From Methylobacterium oryzihabitans (lineage in GTDB: Bacteria > Pseudomonadota > Alphaproteobacteria > Rhizobiales > Beijerinckiaceae), in contig NZ_SACP01000009.1 in NCBI RefSeq assembly GCF_004004555.2, positions 62,001-126,000 of the forward strand: DNA of 64,000 bases. Direction: 5' to 3'. The notes beneath the pieces are model-generated. The model did not search any database, was not told the origin of the DNA, and was given only the letters and a program-made list of their open reading frames with translations. Positions 42,875 to 51,146 of the stretch are shown here, piece after piece; within the stretch, counting starts at the first letter, position 1; each line of letters begins with the position of its first letter. The position numbers and the translations under genes are program-made.

Positions 42875-44176
42875 ATGGCCACGCTGTCTCCGAAAGCGAC
42901 CGCTGCACTGGGTGGGTCGCTCCTCGTCTTCGCCCTCGGCTCGGCCGCCTTCGTTCTGAAGGACACGCCCGGCACGGACCAGGGCGCCGGGCTGGCCTCC
43001 GAGATCCGCGGACAGACGCCTAGTCCACAGAACGACATGATGCGTCCCGTCGGCAAGGTCGAGGCCGACCGGCGCGCCGGCGTCAACCGCCAGGCGGCGG
43101 ACGAGAAGGACAGCGCCGGGAAGCCCTACGTGGCGCCGACGGTGATCGCCGAGAAGCGCGGCGCGACGATGGGCGATCTGCCTGACGAGAACCCGGTCCC
43201 GAAGGCGCCGGAGCCGCCCCCGGAGCCCAAGGTGGTGGAGAAGATCATCTACCAGGATCGTCCGGTCATCCAGACCGTGTACCGGGACGTGCCGGTCCAG
43301 CCGACGGCGGATCCCGAGCAGGTCGCGGCGATCAACGAGCAGATCAAGGCGCTGTTGAAGCCAACCCCTGGCGGGTTCCTCGTGCGCTCCTTCGGCAAGG
43401 GCGACCGGCCAAAGCCGCCTGAGCCGCGCCCGGCCGCTGCGGCAGCGCCGGTGCCGGTCGGCCCGTTCGGCCCCGGCATCCGGCACGCGACCGTGGCGCG
43501 CGCCGGCGACGTCGCCTACGCGGTGCTCGATCGCGGCTTCAACTCCGACGACCCGGCAGCCCCGATCTTCGCCACCATCGTCGACCTCGACGAGCGCCAG
43601 CAGCCCGGGCCGCTTAACGGCATCCGGCTGCTCGGCCAGATCGTCTACTCGCAGACGCAGGCCTCGATCCGGTTCTCGACCATGATCTTGCAGGACGGCC
43701 GCCAGGGGCCGATGCAGGCGCTCGCGATCACGGTCGACCAGGCCCGTACCGGCGTCGCCGAGGACGTCGACAACCACGTGCTCGAGCGCTACGGCGGCCT
43801 CGTCATCGCCGGCCTGATCCAGGGCGTCGGCCAGGTCGGCCAGCAGCTGACCCAGCTCAACACCCAGACGGTGGTCGGCAACGGCTTTGCGGTCCAGTCC
43901 GGCCGCAACGTCGATTACCTGACCGCGGGCCTCGGCGCCGCGCTGCCGGTCGGCCAGGCCCTGACCGCGGCGGCGGCGCGCAGCTTCAGCCGGCCGCCGA
44001 CACTGTCGAGCCCGACCAACTTCCCCGTAGGCATCGTCTTCCTCCAGCCGGTGGTGGTGCCGCTCGACGCCGCTCGCGTCTTGGTCGGCGCCGGCACCGG
44101 TTACGGGCCCGATCCGGCCTTTGGTCCGAGCTACCGGCCCGAGACCCTGCCTATCTCCTACGTGAGGAAGCCGTGA
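42875..44176 (+). CDS. dotG: DotG/IcmE/TraO-like VirB10-type channel protein
   Basis: 433 residues; AGGAGGGGATA precedes the ATG. One N-terminal membrane helix (LGGSLLVFALGSAAFVLK), a periplasmic Pro/Lys-rich stalk with KVVEKIIYQDRPVIQTVY, and a C-terminal TrbI/VirB10 domain (VARAGDVAYAVLDRGFNSDD, LNGIRLLGQIVYSQTQASIR). Short for the family: Legionella DotG has a long pentapeptide repeat region that is absent here, as in IncI TraO. DotG spans the envelope and lines the channel. Confidence 0.9.
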   Translation: MATLSPKATAALGGSLLVFALGSAAFVLKDTPGTDQGAGLASEIRGQTPSPQNDMMRPVGKVEADRRAGVNRQAADEKDSAGKPYVAPTVIAEKRGATMGDLPDENPVPKAPEPPPEPKVVEKIIYQDRPVIQTVYRDVPVQPTADPEQVAAINEQIKALLKPTPGGFLVRSFGKGDRPKPPEPRPAAAAAPVPVGPFGPGIRHATVARAGDVAYAVLDRGFNSDDPAAPIFATIVDLDERQQPGPLNGIRLLGQIVYSQTQASIRFSTMILQDGRQGPMQALAITVDQARTGVAEDVDNHVLERYGGLVIAGLIQGVGQVGQQLTQLNTQTVVGNGFAVQSGRNVDYLTAGLGAALPVGQALTAAAARSFSRPPTLSSPTNFPVGIVFLQPVVVPLDAARVLVGAGTGYGPDPAFGPSYRPETLPISYVRKP

Positions 44177-44430
44177 TGGGTGGCTCGAAGGGAGTCGCGG
44201 ACGTCCTGCGCGGCCTGATCGACCTCGTGCCGACATTGGCCTGGCTCGTGGTCGTGCTCACGGCCGTCACCGGCATTTTCCTGACCGGCTACGCAATGCT
44301 GCGGGTCTACCAGGCCAACAACTCGGGCGACGGCACGGCGGGTAACTGGATCGTCGCCGGGGTGATCGGCTGCGCCATGACGATCCCCACGATCATCATC
44401 GCGCAATTCTCCTTCTACTTCGCCGAGTGA
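44176..44430 (+). CDS. Small two-helix membrane protein (TraQ/IcmD-like)
   Basis: 84 residues from ATG 44176, overlapping the dotG stop (TGATG). Two membrane helices, LAWLVVVLTAVTGIFLTGYA and WIVAGVIGCAMTIPTIIIAQ, joined by a short polar loop rich in Asn and Gly. Small proteins of this form lie between dotG and dotO in Dot/Icm and IncI systems (IcmC, IcmD, TraP, TraQ, TraR). Exact equivalence cannot be stated. Confidence 0.6.
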   Translation: MGGSKGVADVLRGLIDLVPTLAWLVVVLTAVTGIFLTGYAMLRVYQANNSGDGTAGNWIVAGVIGCAMTIPTIIIAQFSFYFAE

Positions 44431-44446
44431 GGGAGGACCTGACGCG

Positions 44447-44932
44447 ATGAACGACGGATCCTGGCACCTCATCGACAACCTGACCGTCAACGCGGCGGCC
44501 TACCTCGACCATTATCCTGTGGTGAGCAAGGCGGCCATCGCGCTCACCCTCGCGGCGGGCTGCTACGCGGTCGTGGCCGCGCGCGCCTGGTCGGTGTCGG
44601 TCTGCTCGGACCGGAGCTTGCGCCGGATCCTGCACCTCTGCGGCGTGGCGGGCGGCGGCTGCCTGTTCCTGACCGGGCTGCTCTACGACAGCCTGACGCG
44701 CGGGCTCGACGGCGCGATCACGTCCCTGCCGCTGATCTACGCCTACTACCCGGCGTCGATCATGCTCTCCTGCGCCGCGATGGTGTTTGCCCTCGCGCAG
44801 GTCTTCTGCGCTCTGCACGTCCGCCCGGCGCCACTCATGCGGGGCATCATCCCGGGACTGCTCGGAGCCTGGCTCTTCGCGCTCGCTGTGCCCGTCTACC
44901 AATTCTCGGTCATCCTGCGGGGTGTCCAATGA
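44447..44932 (+). CDS. Polytopic membrane protein between dotG and dotO
   Basis: 161 residues with about four hydrophobic segments (AAIALTLAAGCYAVVAARAW, LHLCGVAGGGCLFLTGLLY, ASIMLSCAAMVFALAQVFCA, IPGLLGAWLFALAVPVYQF). It overlaps dotO by ATGA. Its place matches membrane genes of IncI plasmids such as traR or of the icmC/D group. No clear motif. Confidence 0.6.
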   Translation: MNDGSWHLIDNLTVNAAAYLDHYPVVSKAAIALTLAAGCYAVVAARAWSVSVCSDRSLRRILHLCGVAGGGCLFLTGLLYDSLTRGLDGAITSLPLIYAYYPASIMLSCAAMVFALAQVFCALHVRPAPLMRGIIPGLLGAWLFALAVPVYQFSVILRGVQ

Positions 44933-47916
44933 GGACGGCCGACAAGTTCTGCGACTTGGCGGGCTTCGACCCGGAGCGCGAGGAGGCGGTGGTCTACGCC
45001 CATGACGGGTCGCAGCTCACCCTGATCGAGATCGACGGCATCCGCTCGATCGTCTCGGCCGAGGATTACCTCGTCAACGTCGTCGAGCGCTTCGCCGGCG
45101 GGATCGCGCAGATCCTCAAGCGGCCGGGGCACCAGATCACGATCTCCTACGAGTCCTCGCTCAACACCGCCAAGGTCATCGATCCCTTCGTCGAGCGCCA
45201 GGGCCGGCGCTCCCGCCAGAAGGGTTTGTCGGTCGAGGCGCTGATCGAGGAAGGCCGGACCGTCCTGGAGGAGCGTGCGCGCTCCGAGACGATCCTGCTC
45301 GCCGCCTGGACCCGCCCGACGGCCGGTACGCCCGAGGAGGTGCGCCGCGAGCGACGTGACAACCGCAAGGCCTGGCAGGAGCTGCCCCCGGCCCGCGACG
45401 CGCAGAACCCCTACCTGCGGCTCGGCGCCCTCGACGGCGTCCACGCCGCGTTCGTACGTCGGGTGGTGGAGGCGCTCGGCGAGGCCCGCCTGCAGGGCCG
45501 GATCCTGGCTCCCGACGACAAGGGGCGTCGGCGCGACCTCGAGCAGATCCGGGCGGCGGTCCTCTACCACGAGACCCCCGACGGCTGGACGCCCTACGGA
45601 CCTGGCACCCGGCGCTACCCGGGCGCCAAGGAGCGCCACGACGATGACGTGAGCGAGTTCTTCACGCCGACCGTCGCGCGCCAGATCATGACCTCTAACG
45701 CGCAGGCCGCGAGCAACATGCGGGCGCTGGACATGGGCGGGCGCCGCTACGCGCTCGCGGTCATGCGGATGTTCCCCTCGACCATCCTGCCATTCAACCG
45801 GCTGCTCGACTCGCTGCTGGAGAGTTCGTCGCGCTCCGCCGACATGCCGTTCCGGGTCTGCTTCCACCTCGAGGCTTTGCGCGATGCCGATGTCGGCTTC
45901 CGGCTCAGGAAGGTGTTCGCCGGCCTCCTCGCCTTCGCGAGCCCGAGCAACAAGAACCTGTTTCGGGCGCTGCGCCAGCTCGAGGAAGTGGTTCAGAAGG
46001 ACGGCGAGGCGATCGTCAAGGGTCGGGTGATCGCCACGACCTGGACTGAGCCGGGCGAGGATCCGGGGCTACTGGAGCGGCGCCGCTCGTACCTGATGAG
46101 CGGGATGATGACCTGGGGCGAGGCGGTGATGACCGATGCGCCCCACAACCCGCTGCGGGCTCTGTGCGAGACGGTGGCCGGCATGACGGTCCAGGCCGAG
46201 GTTCCGCCGGGCTCGATCGCGCCGCTCGGCGACCTCGCCGCCCTGCTGCCGTTCCACCGCACGGCGCCGATCTTCAAGCAGGGCCAGAGCATGCTGGTCA
46301 CGCCCGACGGCAAGCCGGTGCCCTACGAGGCGCTGTCGCCCGAGCAGTTGTTCTGGCTGACGCTGATCTACGCCACGCCCGGCTCGGGCAAGAGCGTGCT
46401 GATGAACCGGCTTAACGTCGAGTTCGCGGCGTTCTCGGCCGGCGCGGCGCTGCCGTTCCTCGCCGTCATCGACGTCGGCGTCAGTTCGTCGGGGTTCATC
46501 GAGCTGGTGCGCAACGCGCTCCCCCCTGAGCGGCGGCACGAAGCGTACTACGTGCGGCTCCTCAACACGCCGGATTACGCGGTCAACTTCCTCGACCTCG
46601 GGCTCGGCCGGCGCATGCCGCTCGAGCGCGAGAGGAGCTTCATCGAGAACTTCCTGACGACGCTCCTCAACGTGTCGAACCCGGAAGTAGCGCTCCTGGT
46701 CCCGCGCCTGATCTCGCGGGTGTTCCAGCTCAAGAGCGACCTCCAGTTCTCGTCCTCGCCGGCGGTCTACCAGCCCGACGTCGACCCGGAGCTCGACCGG
46801 ATCATCCACGACTTCGGCATCGCTGTTCCCGACAAGGCGCGGTGGTGGAGCATCGTCGACGCGCTGGTCGAGCGCCGGCTCTTCAACGCGGCGCAGCGCG
46901 CGCAGCGCTACGCGATGCCGGTGCTGGAGGACTTCGCCCGGGTACTCGCCGAGCCGATCATGGTGCAGGATTTCCCTGCCGAGCTGATCCGCCACGTCCA
47001 GCGCTCGCTCGAGTCCGCGATCGAGAAATTCCCGATCTTCGCCCGGCCGACGAGGCTCGACCTCGGAGAGGCCCGGGTGGTGTCGATCGATCTCCAGGAT
47101 GTGGCGCAGCGCCACAAGTCGCCGGAGGCCGAGCGCAACAACGCGCTGATGTTCATGATCGCGCGACACGTCTATCTCTCGAAGATCTCCGGCTTTGCCG
47201 AGGAAATTGCGAAGATGGATTTTCCTCCCGAGGACAAGATCAGGTCGGAATACGTCCGGTACTGGGAGGCGCGCTACGCCGAGGTGGCGGAGACGCCCAA
47301 GCGGCTGTGCATGGACGAGTACCACCTGACCGGCGGCGTCGAGACGATCGCCCGGCAGGTGAAGTCGGACGCCCGCGAGGGCCGCAAGTGGGGCCTGGAG
47401 CTGATCCTGGTCTCGCAGCTGCTCGCCGACTTCGACACGCTGGCCGACATGGCCTCGACCGTGCTCGTGCTCAACGCCGACTCGAACGAGATCCGCGAGC
47501 AGGCGCGCAAGACCTTCGGGTTCGATCAGGCGGTGAAGTCCGCGCTCGAGCGCCAGGTGCACGGCCCGCAGGGGCGGCGCGGCGCGAACCTGCTGGCGCG
47601 GTTCAAGCTGCGCGAGGAAGAGCGCTGGATCATTCTGAACAACTCGCTCGGGCCCCGGATGCTGTGGGCCCTGACCACCAAGGCGGAGGACCGCCTGGTG
47701 CGCGACGAGCTGTACCGCCGCATGGCGGTCAACGATGCGCTGCGCATCCTCGCTTCCCGCTTTCCCGATGGCACCGCCATCGAGACGTGGAGCCGGATGT
47801 CCGCGCTTGCGCGGTTCGGTGAGGACCGGATCGCAAAGACGATCGTCGATCAAGTGTTGGGGGAAATCATGAGCGAAGCTCAGCCCCAGATCGGCCGATC
47901 CAGAACCGCAGCATGA
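44929..47916 (+). CDS. dotO: DotO/IcmB/TraU-like VirB4-class ATPase
   Basis: 995 residues. Walker A is TPGSGKSVLMN at about residues 482-492. The Walker B region is RLCMDEYHLTGG near residue 790, then LILVSQLLADFDTLADMAST. The N-terminal half (HDGSQLTLIEIDGIRSIVS) matches IcmB. DotO forms the cytoplasmic energy centre of type IVB systems with DotB. It is a marker protein of the MPF_I class of transfer systems. The next gene overlaps or follows directly. Confidence 0.93.
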   Translation: MRTADKFCDLAGFDPEREEAVVYAHDGSQLTLIEIDGIRSIVSAEDYLVNVVERFAGGIAQILKRPGHQITISYESSLNTAKVIDPFVERQGRRSRQKGLSVEALIEEGRTVLEERARSETILLAAWTRPTAGTPEEVRRERRDNRKAWQELPPARDAQNPYLRLGALDGVHAAFVRRVVEALGEARLQGRILAPDDKGRRRDLEQIRAAVLYHETPDGWTPYGPGTRRYPGAKERHDDDVSEFFTPTVARQIMTSNAQAASNMRALDMGGRRYALAVMRMFPSTILPFNRLLDSLLESSSRSADMPFRVCFHLEALRDADVGFRLRKVFAGLLAFASPSNKNLFRALRQLEEVVQKDGEAIVKGRVIATTWTEPGEDPGLLERRRSYLMSGMMTWGEAVMTDAPHNPLRALCETVAGMTVQAEVPPGSIAPLGDLAALLPFHRTAPIFKQGQSMLVTPDGKPVPYEALSPEQLFWLTLIYATPGSGKSVLMNRLNVEFAAFSAGAALPFLAVIDVGVSSSGFIELVRNALPPERRHEAYYVRLLNTPDYAVNFLDLGLGRRMPLERERSFIENFLTTLLNVSNPEVALLVPRLISRVFQLKSDLQFSSSPAVYQPDVDPELDRIIHDFGIAVPDKARWWSIVDALVERRLFNAAQRAQRYAMPVLEDFARVLAEPIMVQDFPAELIRHVQRSLESAIEKFPIFARPTRLDLGEARVVSIDLQDVAQRHKSPEAERNNALMFMIARHVYLSKISGFAEEIAKMDFPPEDKIRSEYVRYWEARYAEVAETPKRLCMDEYHLTGGVETIARQVKSDAREGRKWGLELILVSQLLADFDTLADMASTVLVLNADSNEIREQARKTFGFDQAVKSALERQVHGPQGRRGANLLARFKLREEERWIILNNSLGPRMLWALTTKAEDRLVRDELYRRMAVNDALRILASRFPDGTAIETWSRMSALARFGEDRIAKTIVDQVLGEIMSEAQPQIGRSRTAA

Positions 47917-47930
47917 CGATGGAGGCTTCC

Positions 47931-48338
47931 ATGAACTTCAAGGATATGTACTACCACGCGCTCGCGACCGCGACGGTCATGGGCTGGAGCACTGTCTCGG
48001 CCCTGGCTCAGGCGACGGGCGGCACCTCGGGCGATCCGTCCGCGCCGATCGAATTTCTCAAGAACTCGCGCTCGAAGGCGGCGAGCTCGTCACTCAACGC
48101 GTCGTCGATCGCCACGGGCGGCAACAACGCCGGCATCGTCATCTCGATCATCTTCGCGGTGATCGGCATCGGCCTTGCCGGCATCTCGGGCGTGAAGCTC
48201 TACAAGTCGTCGCAGGACGACAACGCCCGCGAGGATAGCGGCCGGTCGATCGCCGGGATCGTCGTCGGCTCCGGCGTCACCATCCTGGGCGTCATCATCG
48301 GCGTCGTCACCACATACATGACCGGGTCCGGCACCTGA
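47931..48338 (+). CDS. Small exported two-helix protein (IcmD/TraR-like, possible pilin-like)
   Basis: 135 residues from ATG 47931, chosen for the GGAGG 6 bases upstream; an ATG at 47913 overlapping dotO is the alternative. A signal-like segment (ATATVMGWSTVSALAQA), a Ser-rich middle, then two Gly/Ile-rich helices (GIVISIIFAVIGIGLAGISG and IAGIVVGSGVTILGVIIGVV). IcmD/DotP and TraR have this layout. The architecture also recalls VirB2-type pilins. A strong terminator follows. Confidence 0.65.
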   Translation: MNFKDMYYHALATATVMGWSTVSALAQATGGTSGDPSAPIEFLKNSRSKAASSSLNASSIATGGNNAGIVISIIFAVIGIGLAGISGVKLYKSSQDDNAREDSGRSIAGIVVGSGVTILGVIIGVVTTYMTGSGT

Positions 48339-48378
48339 CCTGACGGTCGACCCGGCCGGTACAGCGTGACACGACGAC

Positions 48379-48414
48379 AGCGCCGAGCGGGCCCACCGCT
48401 CGGCGCTTCTTATT
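48379..48414 (+). terminator. Rho-independent terminator after the plus-strand transfer operon
   Basis: AGCGCCGAGCGG (48379-48390) and CCGCTCGGCGCT (48396-48407) form a perfect 12-bp stem with a 5-base loop, followed by TCTTATT. It ends the 40.0-48.3 kb operon just before the convergent dotM gene. Confidence 0.85.
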
Positions 48415-48422
48415 GAGCGACC

Positions 48423-49343
48423 TCAGTAGGTCGTGATCGCAGACTGCAAGTTTGGATCGACGTGGCGAAGCCACGTGTAATCCGGGAAATGCAGCCTGTG
48501 CGCCGCGAGGGCCGCGGCAGCGAGCGCCGAGACGACCGAGGCGAGGTCCTCCTTTTTCTCGAGCACGGCATGAACCTGGAAAAGCGGAGCGTCACTCCGG
48601 CCGGGCCGTTCGGTGATCGCCTGGAGCAGGGCGCCGTACAGGGTCGGCAGGAGGGCGGCAGGGTGCTCTGCCAGGGGATTCACGGCGTGGCGGTCTGCGG
48701 CAGCCCTGACGGCCTTCAGGACGGCTTCGCGGGCCTTGCGATCGGCGAGGGGAGCCACCGCGTCGATCGTCAGGAAGAGGGCGCCGGCGAGGTGCCAGGG
48801 AATGTCGTCCAGCACCGTCTCCACGGCCCTGGCATTGAGGAGGTCGCGGACCCCCTTGAGAGGGTTGGAAACGTCCGGCTGGGCTGGGAACGTCTCCTGG
48901 TCCGGGTCGACCAGCGGCACCGGCCGCACCAGCCGGTCGGCCGGAACGAACCGACTGATGATTTCCGCCTTTCCGAAGCCCTGGCGCGGAAGGGTGATGA
49001 GCTTCTCGATGTGGTCCCGGCTGCGTTTGCGCCACGCGAGGAAGCCGATGAGCGCCGTGAGCAGGGCGGCCACCAGGCCGAAGGGAGCACTCGACTGGTA
49101 GATCGACACGAACGCGAACGGCTCGCCCGCCGGCGTGCCGGTGAAGTACCGGCCCCAGCCCGTGAACCGCCACAGGGTCGCGCTCTCGAGCAGCCGCAGG
49201 GCGGCATACATCCGGCCGAGGACCGGAGAGAACGTCCACCATAGCAGGCTGAGAACGCCCATCGTCGAGAGGGAGACGACGGCAAGGGTGATGATCGGTC
49301 CGGCCGAGATCGACTCGACCGGCTTGCGATGCAAAGCCTTCAT
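48423..49343 (-). CDS. dotM: DotM/IcmP/TrbA-like coupling-complex protein
   Basis: 306 residues. Membrane helices near the N-terminus (IITLAVVSLSTMGVLSLLWW; FGLVAALLTALIGFLAW) precede a cytoplasmic domain with VETVLDDIPWHLAGALFLTI and LPTLYGALLQAITER and an ending LHFPDYTWLRHVDP. This agrees with DotM/IcmP and TrbA, which partner the DotL/IcmO/TrbC coupling ATPase. Here no active DotL is present in the window, only the P-loop-less relative at 26.5 kb. It overlaps the Fic gene by four bases (ATGA). Confidence 0.82.
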   Translation of the reverse strand: MKALHRKPVESISAGPIITLAVVSLSTMGVLSLLWWTFSPVLGRMYAALRLLESATLWRFTGWGRYFTGTPAGEPFAFVSIYQSSAPFGLVAALLTALIGFLAWRKRSRDHIEKLITLPRQGFGKAEIISRFVPADRLVRPVPLVDPDQETFPAQPDVSNPLKGVRDLLNARAVETVLDDIPWHLAGALFLTIDAVAPLADRKAREAVLKAVRAAADRHAVNPLAEHPAALLPTLYGALLQAITERPGRSDAPLFQVHAVLEKKEDLASVVSALAAAALAAHRLHFPDYTWLRHVDPNLQSAITTY

Positions 49344-50641
49344 ACGGACCGTCCGAGCTGAGGCTCTTCCTGGCCGAGCGTCTTCTGCTGGGCGAGTGTC
49401 TGCTGACGATCGTCGGCCACCAGGACGTCCATCATGGGCTTCAGGACGGCGCGGATTTGCTCAAGATCCTGACCTTTCGGCAGGAGGCTCTTGGCCTCGG
49501 TGTCGCTGCCCTGGACCAGGATCGCTGAGCCCTCGCGCCCGAAGCGCTCGATCAGGCTCTTGTCGATCTGGCGCACCTCGGCGGCCAGCCCCGGGTCGGC
49601 GACGATCTCCCGGGCCGGTCGGGTCTTCAGCGCTTCGGCAAGCGCCGGGCTCGGACCCGGGATCTCGATGCGGTTGCGCGTCACGTCCTCGGGTCGCTGG
49701 CCGGAGAGCATGAGGTAGCTCGCCGGGATCAGCACCCGGCCCACGACCTGGCTTCGCGCGACCTCCTCGCGCGGCTGGTTGCGGTCCAGGCCCTCGTCGC
49801 TGCGCAGCACCCGCACGTCGACGCGCGCGTTGTTCTCCGGCATCACCCGGAACGAGGCGAGCGGCACCGCCGCAATCTCGCGGTCCTGACGCACCAGGGC
49901 GTGGTGGTAGCTCGTGGCGACCACCTGGCCCCGGACCTGGGTGCCGGGTTCGGGCAGGACGATGCGCGGCGCACCCATCAGCCGCGTCGCCTCGAACGCC
50001 TCCGCCGACAGGCGGCCGAGGACCGGATGAGCGCGCTGCTCCTCCGAGTACCGCGCATTCCGCACCATCTCCGCCAAGGGCTGGATCTGGCCGCGGGTGG
50101 CCAGCACGAACTTGTCTCGGGTCTCGCTCGGCACCCGGTTGATCAGGGCCTGGTCGAGCGGCTGCTTATGGTGGCGGGCGTACTGCTCCATGAACGCCAG
50201 CAGCGTGCGCGTGTTGCCCTCCCGGAACGGGTGGGCCTGGAACAGCGTCGCCATGTTCTGGGCCAGGCGGATCGCCGGCCGGCTGTCCTTCAGGTTCCCT
50301 GGCTCTTCGCGTGCCAAGCTCGACAGGGCCGACCGCATCAGGCCGTCGATCTGCGCCGGCGGCGCGTAGGCGACGCTGCGGCCGTTCAGCACGATCTCGG
50401 GCTTCCAAAGCTCGACCGTGCGGGTCTCGCCCGCCCACGGGTAGACCTCAGCGAACAGCCGCTTATGGATCGCCGCGAAATGCGCCTGGTCGAAGTTGCC
50501 GAGCACCGGCTCCTTGAGCATCTGGCGCAGGGCCTGGAACGAGACGATCTGCTCGCGCTCGGCCAGGGCCTCGGGATCCCGGATGCCGGCGTTGTTCCTG
50601 AGGGTATCGGTGCCCTCGTAGACGTAGGGATCGCCGCTCAC
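49340..50641 (-). CDS. Fic-domain protein with relaxase-like C-terminal tail (VbhT/Bep-like candidate effector)
   Basis: 433 residues. Residues about 5-200 are a Fic domain: YVYEGTDTLRNNAGIRD, FAAIHKRLFAEVYPWAGETR and the active-site HPFREGNTRT near residue 137. The His, Phe, Glu, Gly, Asn and first Arg are kept, but the usual GNGR is GNTR and the second Arg is replaced (TLL). A middle region (about 210-310) could be an OB-like linker. Residues about 320-433 match the end of the TraA relaxase: RPEDV then IEIPGPSP, RFG, and the tail QQTLAQQKTL to LGRSV. It overlaps dotM and a small upstream gene by four bases. I infer a toxin or effector moved by conjugation. Confidence 0.75.
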   Translation of the reverse strand: MSGDPYVYEGTDTLRNNAGIRDPEALAEREQIVSFQALRQMLKEPVLGNFDQAHFAAIHKRLFAEVYPWAGETRTVELWKPEIVLNGRSVAYAPPAQIDGLMRSALSSLAREEPGNLKDSRPAIRLAQNMATLFQAHPFREGNTRTLLAFMEQYARHHKQPLDQALINRVPSETRDKFVLATRGQIQPLAEMVRNARYSEEQRAHPVLGRLSAEAFEATRLMGAPRIVLPEPGTQVRGQVVATSYHHALVRQDREIAAVPLASFRVMPENNARVDVRVLRSDEGLDRNQPREEVARSQVVGRVLIPASYLMLSGQRPEDVTRNRIEIPGPSPALAEALKTRPAREIVADPGLAAEVRQIDKSLIERFGREGSAILVQGSDTEAKSLLPKGQDLEQIRAVLKPMMDVLVADDRQQTLAQQKTLGQEEPQLGRSV

Positions 50642-50925
50642 GCCACCGCTCCCTTGGCTCGGGCCCGGCGCGCATCGAGGGCCTGGAACACCTCGTCGTT
50701 GGTCACGAGGCCGGCCCCGGCGAGGAGCGCGCCGAGCTGGACGCGCAAGGACATCCCGTTGCCCGATCCGAGCATGATGGCTGCCGCCTGCTCATCCTCG
50801 GGGGACATCAGCGCGATGACGAAGGGGGCGAACTCACGCTCGTCGACGCCCGTGGCGAGAGCCTCGAGCAGGGTGAGGGCGTCCTGGCGTTGGGTCACCA
50901 GCGCCGGCAGGTCGCGGAAACTCAT
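50638..50925 (-). CDS. Small protein coupled to fic (antitoxin candidate)
   Basis: 95 residues, all-helical in appearance, mildly acidic, overlapping the Fic start by ATGA. Class I Fic toxins such as VbhT are silenced by a small antitoxin encoded directly upstream, so position fits. The inhibitory motif (S/T)xxxE(G/N) is not seen in strict form; SPEDEQ is the closest. It may neutralise Fic another way or be a transfer accessory protein. Confidence 0.5.
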   Translation of the reverse strand: MSFRDLPALVTQRQDALTLLEALATGVDEREFAPFVIALMSPEDEQAAAIMLGSGNGMSLRVQLGALLAGAGLVTNDEVFQALDARRARAKGAVA

Positions 50926-51146
50926 GGGTGCGGTTCCTCGGTTCTAGCCCGGCCGGTCCGGCTCGCAGGCAGCGACTCTCGATCCGTCCTTCAGACGGCC
51001 AAAACTCTCGGCTGTCCTCTCTCTCCTACCCTTACCCATAGTCGCCGCGGCGCCAATACGGACCGCGTGTCGTAGGCGTCACAGCGGAGACCGGAGATAG
51101 TTCTAACGGGCAAGTTTCAGGAGCCGATCCAGGAAATAACGGGGCC

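Noticed and set aside
41756..44236. 826-residue minus-strand frame opposite dotH and dotG
   Set aside because: Shadow frame; the plus-strand products are recognisable type IVB core proteins.
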